A stretch of 64,000 nucleotides of DNA from Gammaproteobacteria bacterium (GCA_024640085.1 JAHEFR010000005.1:1-64000), one strand, 5' to 3'. Numbered from the stretch's first letter, positions 1-8,423 are shown. The notes: generated from the sequence alone by a model not told the origin. Program-made: numbers and translations.

Positions 1-697
1 CCAGATACTTGGCCAGTTCCTTCGCCGGAACGTAGCCGGGCAGCAACTCGCCGTCTTCCATCAGAATCGCGGGGGTTCCCCGCACGCCGATCTTGTTGCC
101 GAGGGCGTAATGTTCCGCCACCGGATTGGGGCAACTGGCGGCCTTGATCTCGTCGCCGTTCTTGGCCGCCGTGAGCGCCGCCTGACGATCCGCGGAGCAC
201 CACACGGACACCGCCGTCGCCCAGGAATCGGAGCCGGGGCCAAAGCGCGGGTAGAATACGTACCTGACGCGGATCCCCTCGTCGTTGATCTGTTTGATCT
301 CCCGGTGGAGCTTCCGGCAATAGGTGCAGTCCACGTCGGTGAAGACCGTGATGGTGTGGGGCGCATCGGCTGGGCCGAAGATCACCATCTGGTCGTCCGA
401 CAGTTCCCCGATCTCGTCGAGACGCAGGCCGCTGCGCCGGGCCTCGGTCAGGCTCTCGTTGGTCGCCAGATCGATGAGGTCGCCCTTGACCAGGTAGCGG
501 CGATCGGCCGTCACGTACACGATCTGGGAGCCGATCGCGACCTCGTACAGACCGTTCACCTCCGAAGGCCGGACGTCATCCACGGTGAGACCCGGAACCA
601 GTTCGGCGATGGCGGCACGGGGATCGGCCGCATCCTCCGCCAGGGACGGAGCTGAGGGCAGGGCGGCGATCAGCAGAAAAGCCAGGATGTTACGCAT
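1..697 (-). CDS. dsbC: Thiol:disulfide interchange protein DsbC (3' end outside window)
   Basis: Periplasmic disulfide isomerase that reshuffles wrong disulfides and is kept reduced by DsbD. I read 232 codons from ATG 695-697: a signal peptide (MRNILAFLLIAALPSAPSLA), an N-terminal dimerisation domain (about 22-100) and a thioredoxin fold with active site C124-T-Y-C127 in the context FTDVDCTYCRKLH. A cis-proline loop (GVRGTPAIL) follows. CXYC (not the CPHC of DsbA) and the dimerisation domain support DsbC over DsbA or DsbG. The frame stays open to base 2, so the stop lies beyond the left edge, probably only a few codons away. It follows xerD on the same strand, the order known in enteric bacteria (xerD-dsbC-recJ). 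The call is secure. Confidence 0.93.
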   Translation of the reverse strand, partial: MRNILAFLLIAALPSAPSLAEDAADPRAAIAELVPGLTVDDVRPSEVNGLYEVAIGSQIVYVTADRRYLVKGDLIDLATNESLTEARRSGLRLDEIGELSDDQMVIFGPADAPHTITVFTDVDCTYCRKLHREIKQINDEGIRVRYVFYPRFGPGSDSWATAVSVWCSADRQAALTAAKNGDEIKAASCPNPVAEHYALGNKIGVRGTPAILMEDGELLPGYVPAKELAKYL

Positions 698-794
698 GTT
701 TTGGACTCGTAGTGGCGACGTCCGTTATGACAGTCGCCGGGTGGGGGAGTTCAGATGGAAGCGGGATTCTAACGGATTTCCGCGGTCCTGGGGG

Positions 795-1733
795 TCAACC
801 CCGGGGATGGTGCCGCGAATGCAGGTCCTTGAGGCGCTGTCGCGCCACGTGGGTGTAGATCTGGGTCGTGGACAGGTCGCTGTGTCCCAGCAACATCTGC
901 ACGACCCGGAGGTCGGCGCCGTGATTGAGCAGGTGAGTGGCGAAGGCATGGCGCAATGTATGCGGAGACAAGCCCTTCTCGACCTTGGACTTGGTCGCAT
1001 AGCGCTTGATCAGGTGCCAGAATGCCTGCCGGGTCATGTGGTCACCGCGACGCGTCGGGAACAGGTAGTCGGACTGCCTGTCCAGCAGGATCTCCGCCCG
1101 TGGGCCGCGGATGAACTGGTCGATCCACTCCAGGGACTCTTCACCGAGGGGGATCAGGCGTTCCTTGTTGCCTTTGCCCACCACCCGCATAACGCCCTGG
1201 TTGAGGTTGACCTGATTGAGCCTGAGGTTGACCAGTTCGGTCACCCGCAGGCCTGTCGCATAGAGCACTTCGAGCATGGTGCGGTCGCGGTGCCCCAGGC
1301 AGGTCGAGGTGTCGGGCGCCTCCAGCAGCGCCTCGACCTCGGACTCCGACAACGACTTGGGCAGGGGCCGCCCTATCTTGGGCATCTCGATCTGGGCCGT
1401 GGGGTCGTCCTTGCGGGCGCCCTCTCGCAACAGGTGCCGGAAGAACCCGCGGAAGCTCGACAACTGCCGGGCAGTGGATCGCGGCCTGGCGCCAGCTTCG
1501 ACGCGCCAGGCGATGTAGTCCAGGAGTTCCCCCCGACGGGCCTGCCCCAGCGTCTTGCCAGACTCATCGAGCCAACGGGCCAGGGAAGTGAGATCGGTCC
1601 GGTAGGCCGCGAGTGTATTCCGGGAAAGCCCGCGCTCCATCCATACGGTGTCGACGAATCGCTCGATCGCCGCCTCGGACTGGTCCAGCGGAGTCTCACT
1701 CGCAGATTTCCTGGTGGCGTTTTTGCTGCCCAT
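795..1733 (-). CDS. xerD: Site-specific tyrosine recombinase XerD
   Basis: Partner of XerC in resolving chromosome dimers at dif. The protein has 312 residues from the ATG at 1731-1733; an in-frame upstream start (1784) would add 17 residues unlike the family and is rejected. The N-terminal SAM-like DNA-binding domain covers about 15-110 and the catalytic domain the rest. The tyrosine recombinase set is complete: R163 (ATGLRVTEL), K190 (GKGNKERL), H258 and R261 (HTLRHAFATHLL), H284 (LGHSDLSTTQ) and nucleophile Y293 (IYTHV). Length matches XerD (about 300), and the neighbour dsbC about 100 bp downstream supports XerD rather than XerC or a phage integrase. There is no sign of an attached mobile element. 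Confidence 0.93.
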   Translation of the reverse strand: MGSKNATRKSASETPLDQSEAAIERFVDTVWMERGLSRNTLAAYRTDLTSLARWLDESGKTLGQARRGELLDYIAWRVEAGARPRSTARQLSSFRGFFRHLLREGARKDDPTAQIEMPKIGRPLPKSLSESEVEALLEAPDTSTCLGHRDRTMLEVLYATGLRVTELVNLRLNQVNLNQGVMRVVGKGNKERLIPLGEESLEWIDQFIRGPRAEILLDRQSDYLFPTRRGDHMTRQAFWHLIKRYATKSKVEKGLSPHTLRHAFATHLLNHGADLRVVQMLLGHSDLSTTQIYTHVARQRLKDLHSRHHPRG

Positions 1734-1994
1734 CCTGCTGTGCACCTCTCCGGCGCTCTTCAACCGTGGCGGGCCGGGCCCCAACGCCCCCCGTGTGTTG
1801 CCCGCTGCGACTGCGGACGTACAATCGGGTCTCCAGCGATCCGGAGACCCGGCGCCGGTACTGCACCGGCCTGTGGCATGAGATTATTGGGGCTCGGTCC
1901 CGGCATGACCGTGACAGCCATCACACAACGCGCCCGTAATTAACATAACGTGACCGAGTTCACATAAGCTTTCAACTCTGGCCGAGACTGAAGC

Positions 1995-2741
1995 ATGGGC
2001 AGCGCGGCGAGAACACTGATCAATACTCTCTGGGGCCTCTACGCGCTGACGGTGTTCACCGTGGTTGCCCTGACCACCACGCTGCTGGTCGCGGTCCTGC
2101 CCGGACTGGACACGAGGCGGCGCGTGGCTCGCGCCGGCGCCCGCCTGATCATGGCGGCCTCCGGGATCACACTGACGGTCATTGAACCCGGAGCCCTCCC
2201 CGAGAGCGCCTGCGTCGTGGTAGCCAATCACGCCAGCTACCTGGATGGGGTCATCCTGACTGCCGCCCTGCCCCCATCATTCAGCTTTGTGATCAAGCGG
2301 GAGATCCGCTCGATCCCGCTGGCTCATCTGCTGCTGCGGCGCCTCGGATCGGAGTTCGTGGAGCGTTTCGACCGCCACCGGGGCGCAACGGACGCCAGGA
2401 GGATCCTGCGCAGAGCCCATGGCGGCGAGGCCCTGGTCTTTTTCCCGGAGGGTACGTTCCAGGCCGAACCGGGGCTGATGCGGTTCCGCACCGGCGCTTT
2501 CGCCGCCGCCGCCCGGGCCCAACTCCCCGTCGTGCCAGTGGTGATACGCGGGACCCGGTCGGTCCTTCCCGCCAGGCGGTGGCTGCCCCGGCGCGTACCG
2601 GTGGAGGTGATAATCACGCCGCCGCTGGATCTCTCTGCCGAGGGGCGCCAGCACAAGGCGAGCCGACTGCTGAGCCTGTCACGGGAACGGATACTGGCTC
2701 ATCTTGGCGAACCGGACCTGACCGCCGCGGCCGGAAAATAG
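1995..2741 (+). CDS. plsC: 1-acyl-sn-glycerol-3-phosphate acyltransferase (PlsC family)
   Basis: Membrane acyltransferase that would add the second acyl chain to lysophosphatidic acid in phospholipid synthesis. The protein has 248 residues, with a hydrophobic N-terminal segment (about 10-40), the catalytic HX4D motif in NHASYLDG (H79, D84) and the glycerophosphate-binding FPEGT motif near 149-154. Length is normal for PlsC (about 240). It stands alone, divergent from xerD, and is followed by a strong hairpin. The family includes paralogues acting on other lysolipids (ornithine lipid or lysophospholipid acyltransferases), so the exact acceptor is inferred. Confidence 0.85.
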   Translation: MGSAARTLINTLWGLYALTVFTVVALTTTLLVAVLPGLDTRRRVARAGARLIMAASGITLTVIEPGALPESACVVVANHASYLDGVILTAALPPSFSFVIKREIRSIPLAHLLLRRLGSEFVERFDRHRGATDARRILRRAHGGEALVFFPEGTFQAEPGLMRFRTGAFAAAARAQLPVVPVVIRGTRSVLPARRWLPRRVPVEVIITPPLDLSAEGRQHKASRLLSLSRERILAHLGEPDLTAAAGK

Positions 2742-2743
2742 AA

Positions 2744-2763
2744 GGGCCCGCGCTAGCGGGCCC
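2744..2763 (+). terminator. GC-rich hairpin between convergent plsC and the tonB operon
   Basis: A perfect inverted repeat, GGGCCCGC (2744-2751) and GCGGGCCC (2756-2763) with a 4-base loop GCTA, begins 2 bases after the plsC stop. The opposing TPR gene ends at 2790. There is no T-run, so this may be a weak or bidirectional terminator or an mRNA 3'-end stabiliser. Confidence 0.6.
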
Positions 2764-2789
2764 CGTATGCGACGTGCGCCGGCCCGGGT

Positions 2790-4076
2790 TCAGCTACGGG
2801 CGACAGCCATGCGGTCTTCGACGAACTTGATCCAGTCCGCCGCCTGGCGCCTGGTGCTGTCATCGTATTTGCGCGCCTCATTGAGGGCGTCCAGGGACTG
2901 TTGCCAGTCCCGGATCTCGTTGGCGGCGATGCCGATCAGCAGATAGGCGCCGCCCGGCTTCTTCAGGCCGCCCTTGTCCAGAGCCTGGCGGGCAGCCGAG
3001 ATGGTCCCGGGCCAGTCGCTCTTCTCCGCGAGCAGCTGGGCCTTCTGCAGATAAAGCTCACCGTCGTCCTTCAGCGGCGCCAGCCGGTCGATGGTAGCGA
3101 TGGCCTTGTCGAATTCCCGGGCCTGGGTCCAGGCGTTCAGCAGCAGCGTCAGGTTCTTCTCGTCCGCCGTGATCCGGCCCTTCCCTATCTCGGTCTCGAG
3201 CATCTGCGCGGCCACGAACGGCACCTCGATGAACATGTTCATGCGGATAATGTTCAGGAGTTTCTTCTCCACCTGATCCGGCGCGGCTTCGTAGATCAGT
3301 CCGTCCCGATAGGCCAGCATCAGGGCGGCCACGGACTCGATGTCCTTCTGCTGTTCCTGATAGGCCCCCGAGAGCATTTCCCAGTACTTCAGCTTTTCGG
3401 GCCACTTGACGATCATTACCGTCAGCTGCCGCGCGGCCGAGGCGTAGTCCTTCTGTTCGAAATAGATAGCGAGCTCAAGCTGGTACCAGGCTTCCTGCGC
3501 CTTGTCGCCGGCCGTTTCAATGGCCTTCCTGACATAGGGCAGCGCATCGTTGAACCGCCCGAGGCTGGCATAGCTCGAGCCGAGGGCGATGTAGGCCTGG
3601 GCCGGAGGATCGCACTGGAACTTCAGGTACTCCAGCATGAGATCGACGGTCCGCTGGTGCTGGTCCTGGCCGGCGTAGAGCTGGGCCAGGGAGTACATCA
3701 GCCCGAAGTGGGCGGAATTGGGCAGGGCGTCGGACTTCAGGGCCTTGTCGAAATAGGGGATGGCCTGGTCGTATTTGCCCTGGGCGGCGTAGACGTAACC
3801 ATAGGTCTGGTTGACCATGGCCACCTCGTAGTCATTCAGGTTGCCCGTGTTGATCGCGTTGAGGCCCTTGAGCGCGTCGGCGTACTTGTTCTCTCCGAGT
3901 TCCTCGTGGATGGCGGACAGGCGGCGGAAGGTGCGCTCGCCGATCAGGTTGGGCCGATCCTTGCGGTCGACGCCCTCGGGGCCCTCGCACTTCGGCTCCT
4001 GAGCCGGCACGGTGACCGGCGCGACCATCGCGACGAACAGCGCGAGCATGGCGAGTATTCGACCTGGTGTTCTCAT
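2790..4076 (-). CDS. TPR-repeat periplasmic protein of the TonB2 cluster
   Basis: A 428-residue protein with a signal peptide (MRTPGRILAMLALFVAMVAP, cleavage near AQEPK) and tetratricopeptide-like repeats throughout, for example YGYVYAAQGKYDQAIPYFDKA, AYIALGSSYASLGRFNDALPY and ELYLQKAQLLAEKSDWPGTI. Its place directly after tonB copies the Vibrio/Shewanella TonB2 clusters, which end in a TPR gene. Work on those systems suggests a scaffolding role for TonB-dependent transport; that role is inferred here. The ATG at 4074-4076 overlaps the tonB stop as TGATG; a GTG one codon upstream (4079) is equally possible. Translational coupling to tonB is likely. Confidence 0.8.
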   Translation of the reverse strand: MRTPGRILAMLALFVAMVAPVTVPAQEPKCEGPEGVDRKDRPNLIGERTFRRLSAIHEELGENKYADALKGLNAINTGNLNDYEVAMVNQTYGYVYAAQGKYDQAIPYFDKALKSDALPNSAHFGLMYSLAQLYAGQDQHQRTVDLMLEYLKFQCDPPAQAYIALGSSYASLGRFNDALPYVRKAIETAGDKAQEAWYQLELAIYFEQKDYASAARQLTVMIVKWPEKLKYWEMLSGAYQEQQKDIESVAALMLAYRDGLIYEAAPDQVEKKLLNIIRMNMFIEVPFVAAQMLETEIGKGRITADEKNLTLLLNAWTQAREFDKAIATIDRLAPLKDDGELYLQKAQLLAEKSDWPGTISAARQALDKGGLKKPGGAYLLIGIAANEIRDWQQSLDALNEARKYDDSTRRQAADWIKFVEDRMAVARS

Positions 4077-4699
4077 CACCCGTTGTCCAGCTTGAAATCG
4101 ATAACCTGTTCAGCCTCCCGCCGGATCGCCTTGCCGTCGACGATCCGCGGCTTGAACTTCCATCGCAGGATCGCGCGAATGGCGGCACGATCGAACAGGC
4201 GGCGGGGCTCCGACTCGACCACCAGGGGATCGTCCACCGTGCCGTCCTCGAGGATGATGAACCGCACCCGCACCCAGCCCTCGATGCCCTTGAGCAGAGC
4301 TTCCCTGGGGTATTGCGGCTCGATGCGGACGATCGGGATGACGTCGCCTTCGGACGACGGATCGCCCGCCTGCCAGGAACCCAGGTAGGGCCCGCTGCCG
4401 CTGAATCCGACATCGATATCGGGCGTTTCTATGTCCATGGGCGTCGGCGGCGGCTGCTGCTGCTGCGCGACTTTCAACTTCGGCGGCGGCGGCGGCTTCT
4501 TGGGCGGTGGCGGCTTCTTGGGGACACGACGGTCCTTGGTCTGAGTCACTTCGTCAGGCCGGACGCGGACGAACTCCACCACCTTGCCGCCGGCGTTCGA
4601 GGCGTCGAATCCTTCCCCGCCCGCCACCAGGCGGTGCATGACGTAGAACAACAGCAACGCCATGATCACGCCCAGGGTGATCGAGACCAGATACCGCAT
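4076..4699 (-). CDS. tonB: TonB family energy transducer (TonB2 type)
   Basis: Inner-membrane-anchored periplasmic protein that passes proton-motive energy from ExbB/ExbD to outer-membrane TonB-dependent receptors. The protein has 207 residues: one N-terminal membrane segment (about 4-24), a proline/lysine spacer (KKPPPPKKPPPPPK), a glutamine/proline stretch, and a TonB C-terminal domain beginning near EPQYPREALLKGIEGWV and ending in FKPRIVDGKAI. The short spacer fits the TonB2 class, shorter than enteric TonB. It overlaps exbD upstream by one base and the TPR gene downstream, so the operon is tightly coupled. The receptor it serves is not in the window. Confidence 0.92.
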   Translation of the reverse strand: MRYLVSITLGVIMALLLFYVMHRLVAGGEGFDASNAGGKVVEFVRVRPDEVTQTKDRRVPKKPPPPKKPPPPPKLKVAQQQQPPPTPMDIETPDIDVGFSGSGPYLGSWQAGDPSSEGDVIPIVRIEPQYPREALLKGIEGWVRVRFIILEDGTVDDPLVVESEPRRLFDRAAIRAILRWKFKPRIVDGKAIRREAEQVIDFKLDNG

Positions 4700-5109
4700 C
4701 AGCCTCCCCCCTCCAACTCGGCAGCCACCGAGATATTGGACACGCCACCGAGGCGGATCTGGTCCATCAGGTCGATCAGTACGCCGGTCGCGGATTTCTC
4801 GTCGGCAATAATGACGACGCTGCTCTCGGGACTCTCGTTCCTGGCCTGTTCGATCATCTGCCTCACCTGGCCCAGCTCGACCTTGCGCTTGTTCATCCAG
4901 ACCTCTCCGACCGAGTTGATCGCGATCAGGATGTTGCCCCGCTCCTGCTTGTAGGCGGTCTCCGCTTCCGGCCGTTTCGGATCGATACCCGTCTCCTTGA
5001 TGAAGGAGGTGGTGACGATGAAGAAGATCAGCATGATAAACACGATGTCCAACATCGGCGTGATGTTAATCTCGGTCTCTTCCTGTTGTACTGCGTGCCG
5101 TCTAGCCAT
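4699..5109 (-). CDS. exbD: ExbD biopolymer transport protein, second copy
   Basis: Proton-channel partner of ExbB. The protein has 136 residues, with one transmembrane helix (about 18-38) carrying the conserved membrane aspartate in NITPMLDIVFIMLIFF, then a periplasmic domain. The N-terminal membrane region is nearly the same in protein and DNA as that of the upstream exbD (5137-5541), while the periplasmic domains have diverged. This suggests tandem duplication followed by specialisation. It ends in EGGG and overlaps the tonB start by one base. Best-studied TonB2 clusters have a single exbD, so the second copy is the unusual feature of this operon. Confidence 0.92.
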   Translation of the reverse strand: MARRHAVQQEETEINITPMLDIVFIMLIFFIVTTSFIKETGIDPKRPEAETAYKQERGNILIAINSVGEVWMNKRKVELGQVRQMIEQARNESPESSVVIIADEKSATGVLIDLMDQIRLGGVSNISVAAELEGGG

Positions 5110-5136
5110 CTGGGTCCTCGGAGATTCGTCCTCGCC

Positions 5137-5541
5137 TCAACGCGCCATGGCCGCGAGTGATACTTTCTCGGCGCCCGCCACTCGCGCCTGGTCGATCACC
5201 CTCACAAGCAACCCCGCATCGGCGTTGCGGTCCGAGATAACCACCACGCTGGCATCCGGCTTTGTCGCCAGCTCACTCTCGATATTGGCGCGGACCGCGC
5301 GGATGTCGACCTCGCGGTTCTGAACCGAAATCAGGCCTGTCTCGTCGATGCGTATGGCGACGACCTCCGACATCTTCTGTTCCTGCACCGGCGCGTTGGA
5401 GGGCCGGTTGACGTCGATACCTACCTCCTTCACGAAAGACGTGGTAACGATGAAGAAGATCAGCATGATGAACACGATGTCCAGCATGGGCGTGATGTTG
5501 ATCTCCGCCTCTTCACCGTGTATCGCAACTCTTCGACGCAT
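5137..5541 (-). CDS. exbD: ExbD biopolymer transport protein, first copy
   Basis: Protein of 134 residues with the same design as its neighbour: cytoplasmic start MRRRVAIHGEEAEINITP, a membrane helix with the functional aspartate (TPMLDIVFIMLIFFIVTTS) and a periplasmic domain ending VSLAAMAR. It lies 10 bases after exbB and 27 bases before the second exbD. Two different ExbD chains could form a heterodimer inside the ExbB pentamer, or each could pair with one of the two ExbB-like channels (exbB and ttpC) of this operon. That is inference; the sequence shows only that both keep the membrane aspartate. Confidence 0.92.
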   Translation of the reverse strand: MRRRVAIHGEEAEINITPMLDIVFIMLIFFIVTTSFVKEVGIDVNRPSNAPVQEQKMSEVVAIRIDETGLISVQNREVDIRAVRANIESELATKPDASVVVISDRNADAGLLVRVIDQARVAGAEKVSLAAMAR

Positions 5542-5551
5542 TCAGGGCCCC

Positions 5552-6079
5552 TCAGTTGTGAGCGAGTTCGTCCTCTATCTTCTGGACTTCACGGGTGGAC
5601 TTCTGTTCCAGCCAGGCGACGAAATACAGGCCTGACAAAGCCGCCACCAGCCCGGACATGGTCGGGATGGTGGCCTTGGATACACCCGCCGCCATCAACC
5701 GGGCATTACCGGTCCCGGCGAAAGCCATGACGTCGAAGACCGAGATCATCCCCGTCACCGTGCCGAGCAGGCCGAGAAGCGGGAGGATGGCCATCAGCGC
5801 CTTGATGATCTGGAGGTAATGCCGGCACTCGACGCCGATCTCCGAGACCATCTGCTGGCGTACCTGTCGCGCGAACCACGAGAACGTGTCCGGGCGGGCC
5901 TCCCATTCAGTGCGGGCCTGCCTTACGCGGCCGGGCAGGACGAAATAATAGAACCAGACCCGCTCGATGATGAGCGTCCACATCAGGATCGTCACGAACA
6001 GGATCCCGAACAGGACGTCCCCGCCAGCCTCGAAGAAGTCGCGGATGGGGACGAACAGGGTCTCGTAGAGGAAGATCAT
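5552..6079 (-). CDS. exbB: ExbB/TolQ/MotA-family proton channel protein ExbB2
   Basis: Protein of 175 residues with three hydrophobic segments: about 20-42 (FGILFVTILMWTLIIERVWF), 88-110 (MAILPLLGLLGTVTGMISVF) and 130-150. The GLLGTVTGMI motif is the family signature for the channel-lining region. Its short length is typical of the ExbB2 class. It starts with ATG and overlaps the ttpC stop by 4 bases (ATGA). It forms the proton channel that powers TonB together with ExbD. Confidence 0.92.
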   Translation of the reverse strand: MIFLYETLFVPIRDFFEAGGDVLFGILFVTILMWTLIIERVWFYYFVLPGRVRQARTEWEARPDTFSWFARQVRQQMVSEIGVECRHYLQIIKALMAILPLLGLLGTVTGMISVFDVMAFAGTGNARLMAAGVSKATIPTMSGLVAALSGLYFVAWLEQKSTREVQKIEDELAHN

Positions 6080-7431
6080 CGATCGGATTCCGCCTTCCGG
6101 GCGATGATGCCGGCCGTCTGCTCCTCCAGGATCTCGATCAGGGCGCGGCTGCGTCCTGCGACCCAGCTATGCATCAGCACCAGCGGGATTGCGACACACA
6201 GGCCCAGTACCGTGGTAACCAGCGCCTGGGAGATACCTCCGGCCATCAGTTTCGGATCGCCCGTCCCGAACAGCGTGATCGCCTGGAAAGTGGCGATCAT
6301 GCCGGTGACGGTTCCGAGCAGACCCAGCAGCGGGGCGACCGCGGCCAGGACCTTGATGGCGCCCTGCCACTTCTCCAGACTGGGCGCCTCGCGGAGGATG
6401 GCCTCGTCCAGTTTGAGCTCCAGGGTCTCGGTGTCGGCGCTGGAATTCTCGTCGTAGACCTTGAGGATCCGTCCCAGGGGGTTCTTCTCGCTCGCGGTCT
6501 CGGACTTGAGCTGCTTCCTGATGCCCGCGCCGACGCCACTCAGGTAGAGCAGCCGCCACAGCGCGATCAGCGCGCCGATGATGCCGAGCACGATGGTCAC
6601 GTAGCCGATCACGCCGCCCTGGTCGATCCGCTCCTGGAGGCTCGGGGCCTGGATCAGCAGGCCGAGCAGGGAACCGCGACTGGGGTCGACCGCCGAGGCC
6701 ACGACTTCACCCGGCGAGGCGTCAAACAGATTTAGAGCCAGGGCACGGAACCGCTTCTGGGGCTGCCGGGCCAGTTCCTCGATGAACGACCGGGTCGGAT
6801 CCTCGATGTTGTACTTGAGGAAACGGTCGCCGGTGATCAGATTGTGGACGCCCACCCGGACCACCTGGGCCGGCTCCGTGTTGCCGTCCGCGGTGACGAT
6901 AGTCGAGTCGAACCGGGTGACCTTGCCGGATTCGACCATCTCTTCGAACAACAGAATCCGCAGTGCGTCCAGATCCGCGATGGAGGGCAGGCCCTTGATC
7001 TCAGCCAGGCGCTTGGCCACCTCGTCCCTTTCCGGATACTGGGCCGACACCAGGGAACTCCGAACCACGCCGACCGTGTCTCCGGCCACCTGCCGGACGA
7101 CGCCGAACATCTCGCCGAAGTTGCCCACCTGCACACGCAGGTTCTCGGACATTTCGGACAGCTGCTGCTCGTTGGAGTTGAACTGGCTGGTCAGGGCGTC
7201 GCTGCGCTTCTCCTCACGGTCCAGTTCCTGCTGCGCCTCTCTCAGGAGCGCCCGTTGGTTGTCCCGCTCACGCTGGAAGCGCGCCTCGCGCTCCTTGTTC
7301 TGGGCGGACATCTCTGTGCGGGCCTTCTTGACCTCCTGCAGCAACTGGTCGAGTGAATCTGCGGCGGTCGCGGCATTGACGGACAGAAGGACGCCGATGG
7401 CGGCAAATGCGATTACGATGGACTTTCTCAT
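6076..7431 (-). CDS. ttpC: TtpC-type MotA/TolQ/ExbB protein with long periplasmic domain
   Basis: Protein of 451 residues starting at the ATG at 7429-7431, which overlaps the DUF3450 stop by 4 bases; an upstream in-frame extension to 7548 runs inside that gene and is rejected. A signal peptide (MRKSIVIAFAAIGVLLSVNA) is followed by a long coiled-coil (about 25-105, rich in K/E/Q/R) and a periplasmic domain. The C-terminal third is an ExbB-like three-helix channel with GLLGTVTGMIATF. This architecture matches TtpC, the fourth component that Vibrio TonB2 systems need for energy transduction. Together with exbB it gives the operon two ExbB-like proteins. Confidence 0.88.
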   Translation of the reverse strand: MRKSIVIAFAAIGVLLSVNAATAADSLDQLLQEVKKARTEMSAQNKEREARFQRERDNQRALLREAQQELDREEKRSDALTSQFNSNEQQLSEMSENLRVQVGNFGEMFGVVRQVAGDTVGVVRSSLVSAQYPERDEVAKRLAEIKGLPSIADLDALRILLFEEMVESGKVTRFDSTIVTADGNTEPAQVVRVGVHNLITGDRFLKYNIEDPTRSFIEELARQPQKRFRALALNLFDASPGEVVASAVDPSRGSLLGLLIQAPSLQERIDQGGVIGYVTIVLGIIGALIALWRLLYLSGVGAGIRKQLKSETASEKNPLGRILKVYDENSSADTETLELKLDEAILREAPSLEKWQGAIKVLAAVAPLLGLLGTVTGMIATFQAITLFGTGDPKLMAGGISQALVTTVLGLCVAIPLVLMHSWVAGRSRALIEILEEQTAGIIARKAESDR

Positions 7432-8222
7432 TGCGCTGCCTCCGGTCCGTTGATGGGCAGCTTCAGCAGATTCGGCGCCGACTGCTTGCGGGCGATCCTC
7501 AGACCGTCCGTGATGGCCGAGCGGTACTCGTCGGGGAGCGGCTCCCACTGGCCGGTGTTCTTGTTCCAGAATCCGGTCTCCTCCTTGTTGGCGGTCTGGT
7601 AGGCGAGCAGGATCCGGCCGATGCGAAGGAACTCGACCTTGCGAGTCTCGCCGCCCGAGGGCAGATCGCCGACAACCGCTTCCATGTCCCGCCCGAAGGC
7701 CACCTCGATCTGGTATGCCTCCATGATCTTCCGGTACTTCTCGGAGATGGTGATCTCCGACTCGTCCATCATCTCCCTCAGCCGCTCGACCCGGTCACGG
7801 CGTTCGGTGAGGTTGAATGGGAGGTCGGCGGCGATGAAGCGGTCTAGGGAATCGATCATGTCGAACATCAGCGGCACGATATCGGTCTGGACCTCCTGGA
7901 AGTCCGTCAGCTGGCGCTGGATGTTCGCCTTCTCGTTCTCCTGATCATTAACGAGGGTCTGCAAATGATTGTTATAGATCTTGACCCGGTCCAGCTTCTG
8001 CAGCGCCAGGCGGTACTCACCCAACAACTCGGTGGTCTGGTCCGCCATCTGTGCGATCTTCTTCTGCGACTGGGCCGAGGCCTGGTCACTCGCCTTCTGT
8101 TCAGCGAGACTGGTCGTAAGCGCCTTCTCGGAGGCGACCGCCGTCGTCAATCCGAGGGTCAGCAATGCTGCAAGCGCCGATCCGAGCCAGGCGGCCAGGC
8201 GCACCTTATTATGTGTTTGCAT
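7428..8222 (-). CDS. DUF3450 periplasmic coiled-coil protein, first gene of the TonB2 operon
   Basis: Protein of 264 residues with a signal peptide (about 1-30, ending TAVASEKA) and a predicted long coiled-coil (about 35-120) containing AQMADQTTELLGEYRLALQK. The remainder is a helical domain with FDMIDSLDRFIAADLPFNL and FGRDMEAVVGDL. This is the DUF3450 family, regularly found in front of ttpC-exbB-exbD-tonB in marine gammaproteobacteria. No biochemical role is established; a periplasmic partner of TtpC is a reasonable inference, since both carry long coiled-coils and are translationally coupled. A ribosome-binding site (GAAGGGA) sits 6 bases before the ATG. Confidence 0.85.
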   Translation of the reverse strand: MQTHNKVRLAAWLGSALAALLTLGLTTAVASEKALTTSLAEQKASDQASAQSQKKIAQMADQTTELLGEYRLALQKLDRVKIYNNHLQTLVNDQENEKANIQRQLTDFQEVQTDIVPLMFDMIDSLDRFIAADLPFNLTERRDRVERLREMMDESEITISEKYRKIMEAYQIEVAFGRDMEAVVGDLPSGGETRKVEFLRIGRILLAYQTANKEETGFWNKNTGQWEPLPDEYRSAITDGLRIARKQSAPNLLKLPINGPEAAQ

Positions 8223-8423
8223 GAGCTTCCCTTCGCTAGAGAGTAATTATTCGAGGAGGCTTCCGGAAGCGACCTAAGCTAGCAGAATACCTCGGGAAAA
8301 AAAAGTAAACCCTGCGTGTCAATCGACCGCACATTATCATTCCAACCTATTGAAAAATCTTCCAAAATCCTACGAGGCGAGATTCCCGTCTCCTCCGATC
8401 CCGGCCTCTTCGTCGATTCTTTG
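8223..8423 (-). promoter_or_regulatory. AT-rich leader and probable promoter of the TonB2 operon
   Basis: This 201-base gap between icmF and the TonB2 operon is much more AT-rich than its surroundings. Read on the minus strand it has a GATAAT hexamer inside AATGATAAT (8333-8341), which is both a plausible -10 box and one half of a Fur-like site; a TTGACA (8317-8322) and a T8 run lie closer to the gene. I cannot choose a single -35/-10 pair, and the second half of a Fur box is missing. Iron control would suit a TonB system but is unproven. Confidence 0.4.

Noticed and set aside
795-1733. Integrase of a mobile element
   Set aside because: Sequence, length and the dsbC neighbour identify housekeeping XerD; no att-like repeats or phage genes are nearby.
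585-1943. Long open frame (452 codons) on the plus strand over xerD
   Set aside because: It is antisense to xerD, whose protein has all catalytic residues. The antisense product has no family features; high GC keeps shadow frames open.
2901-4388. 495-codon plus-strand frame opposite the TPR and tonB genes
   Set aside because: Antisense to two well-supported genes of the TonB2 operon, with no start context and no recognisable domain.
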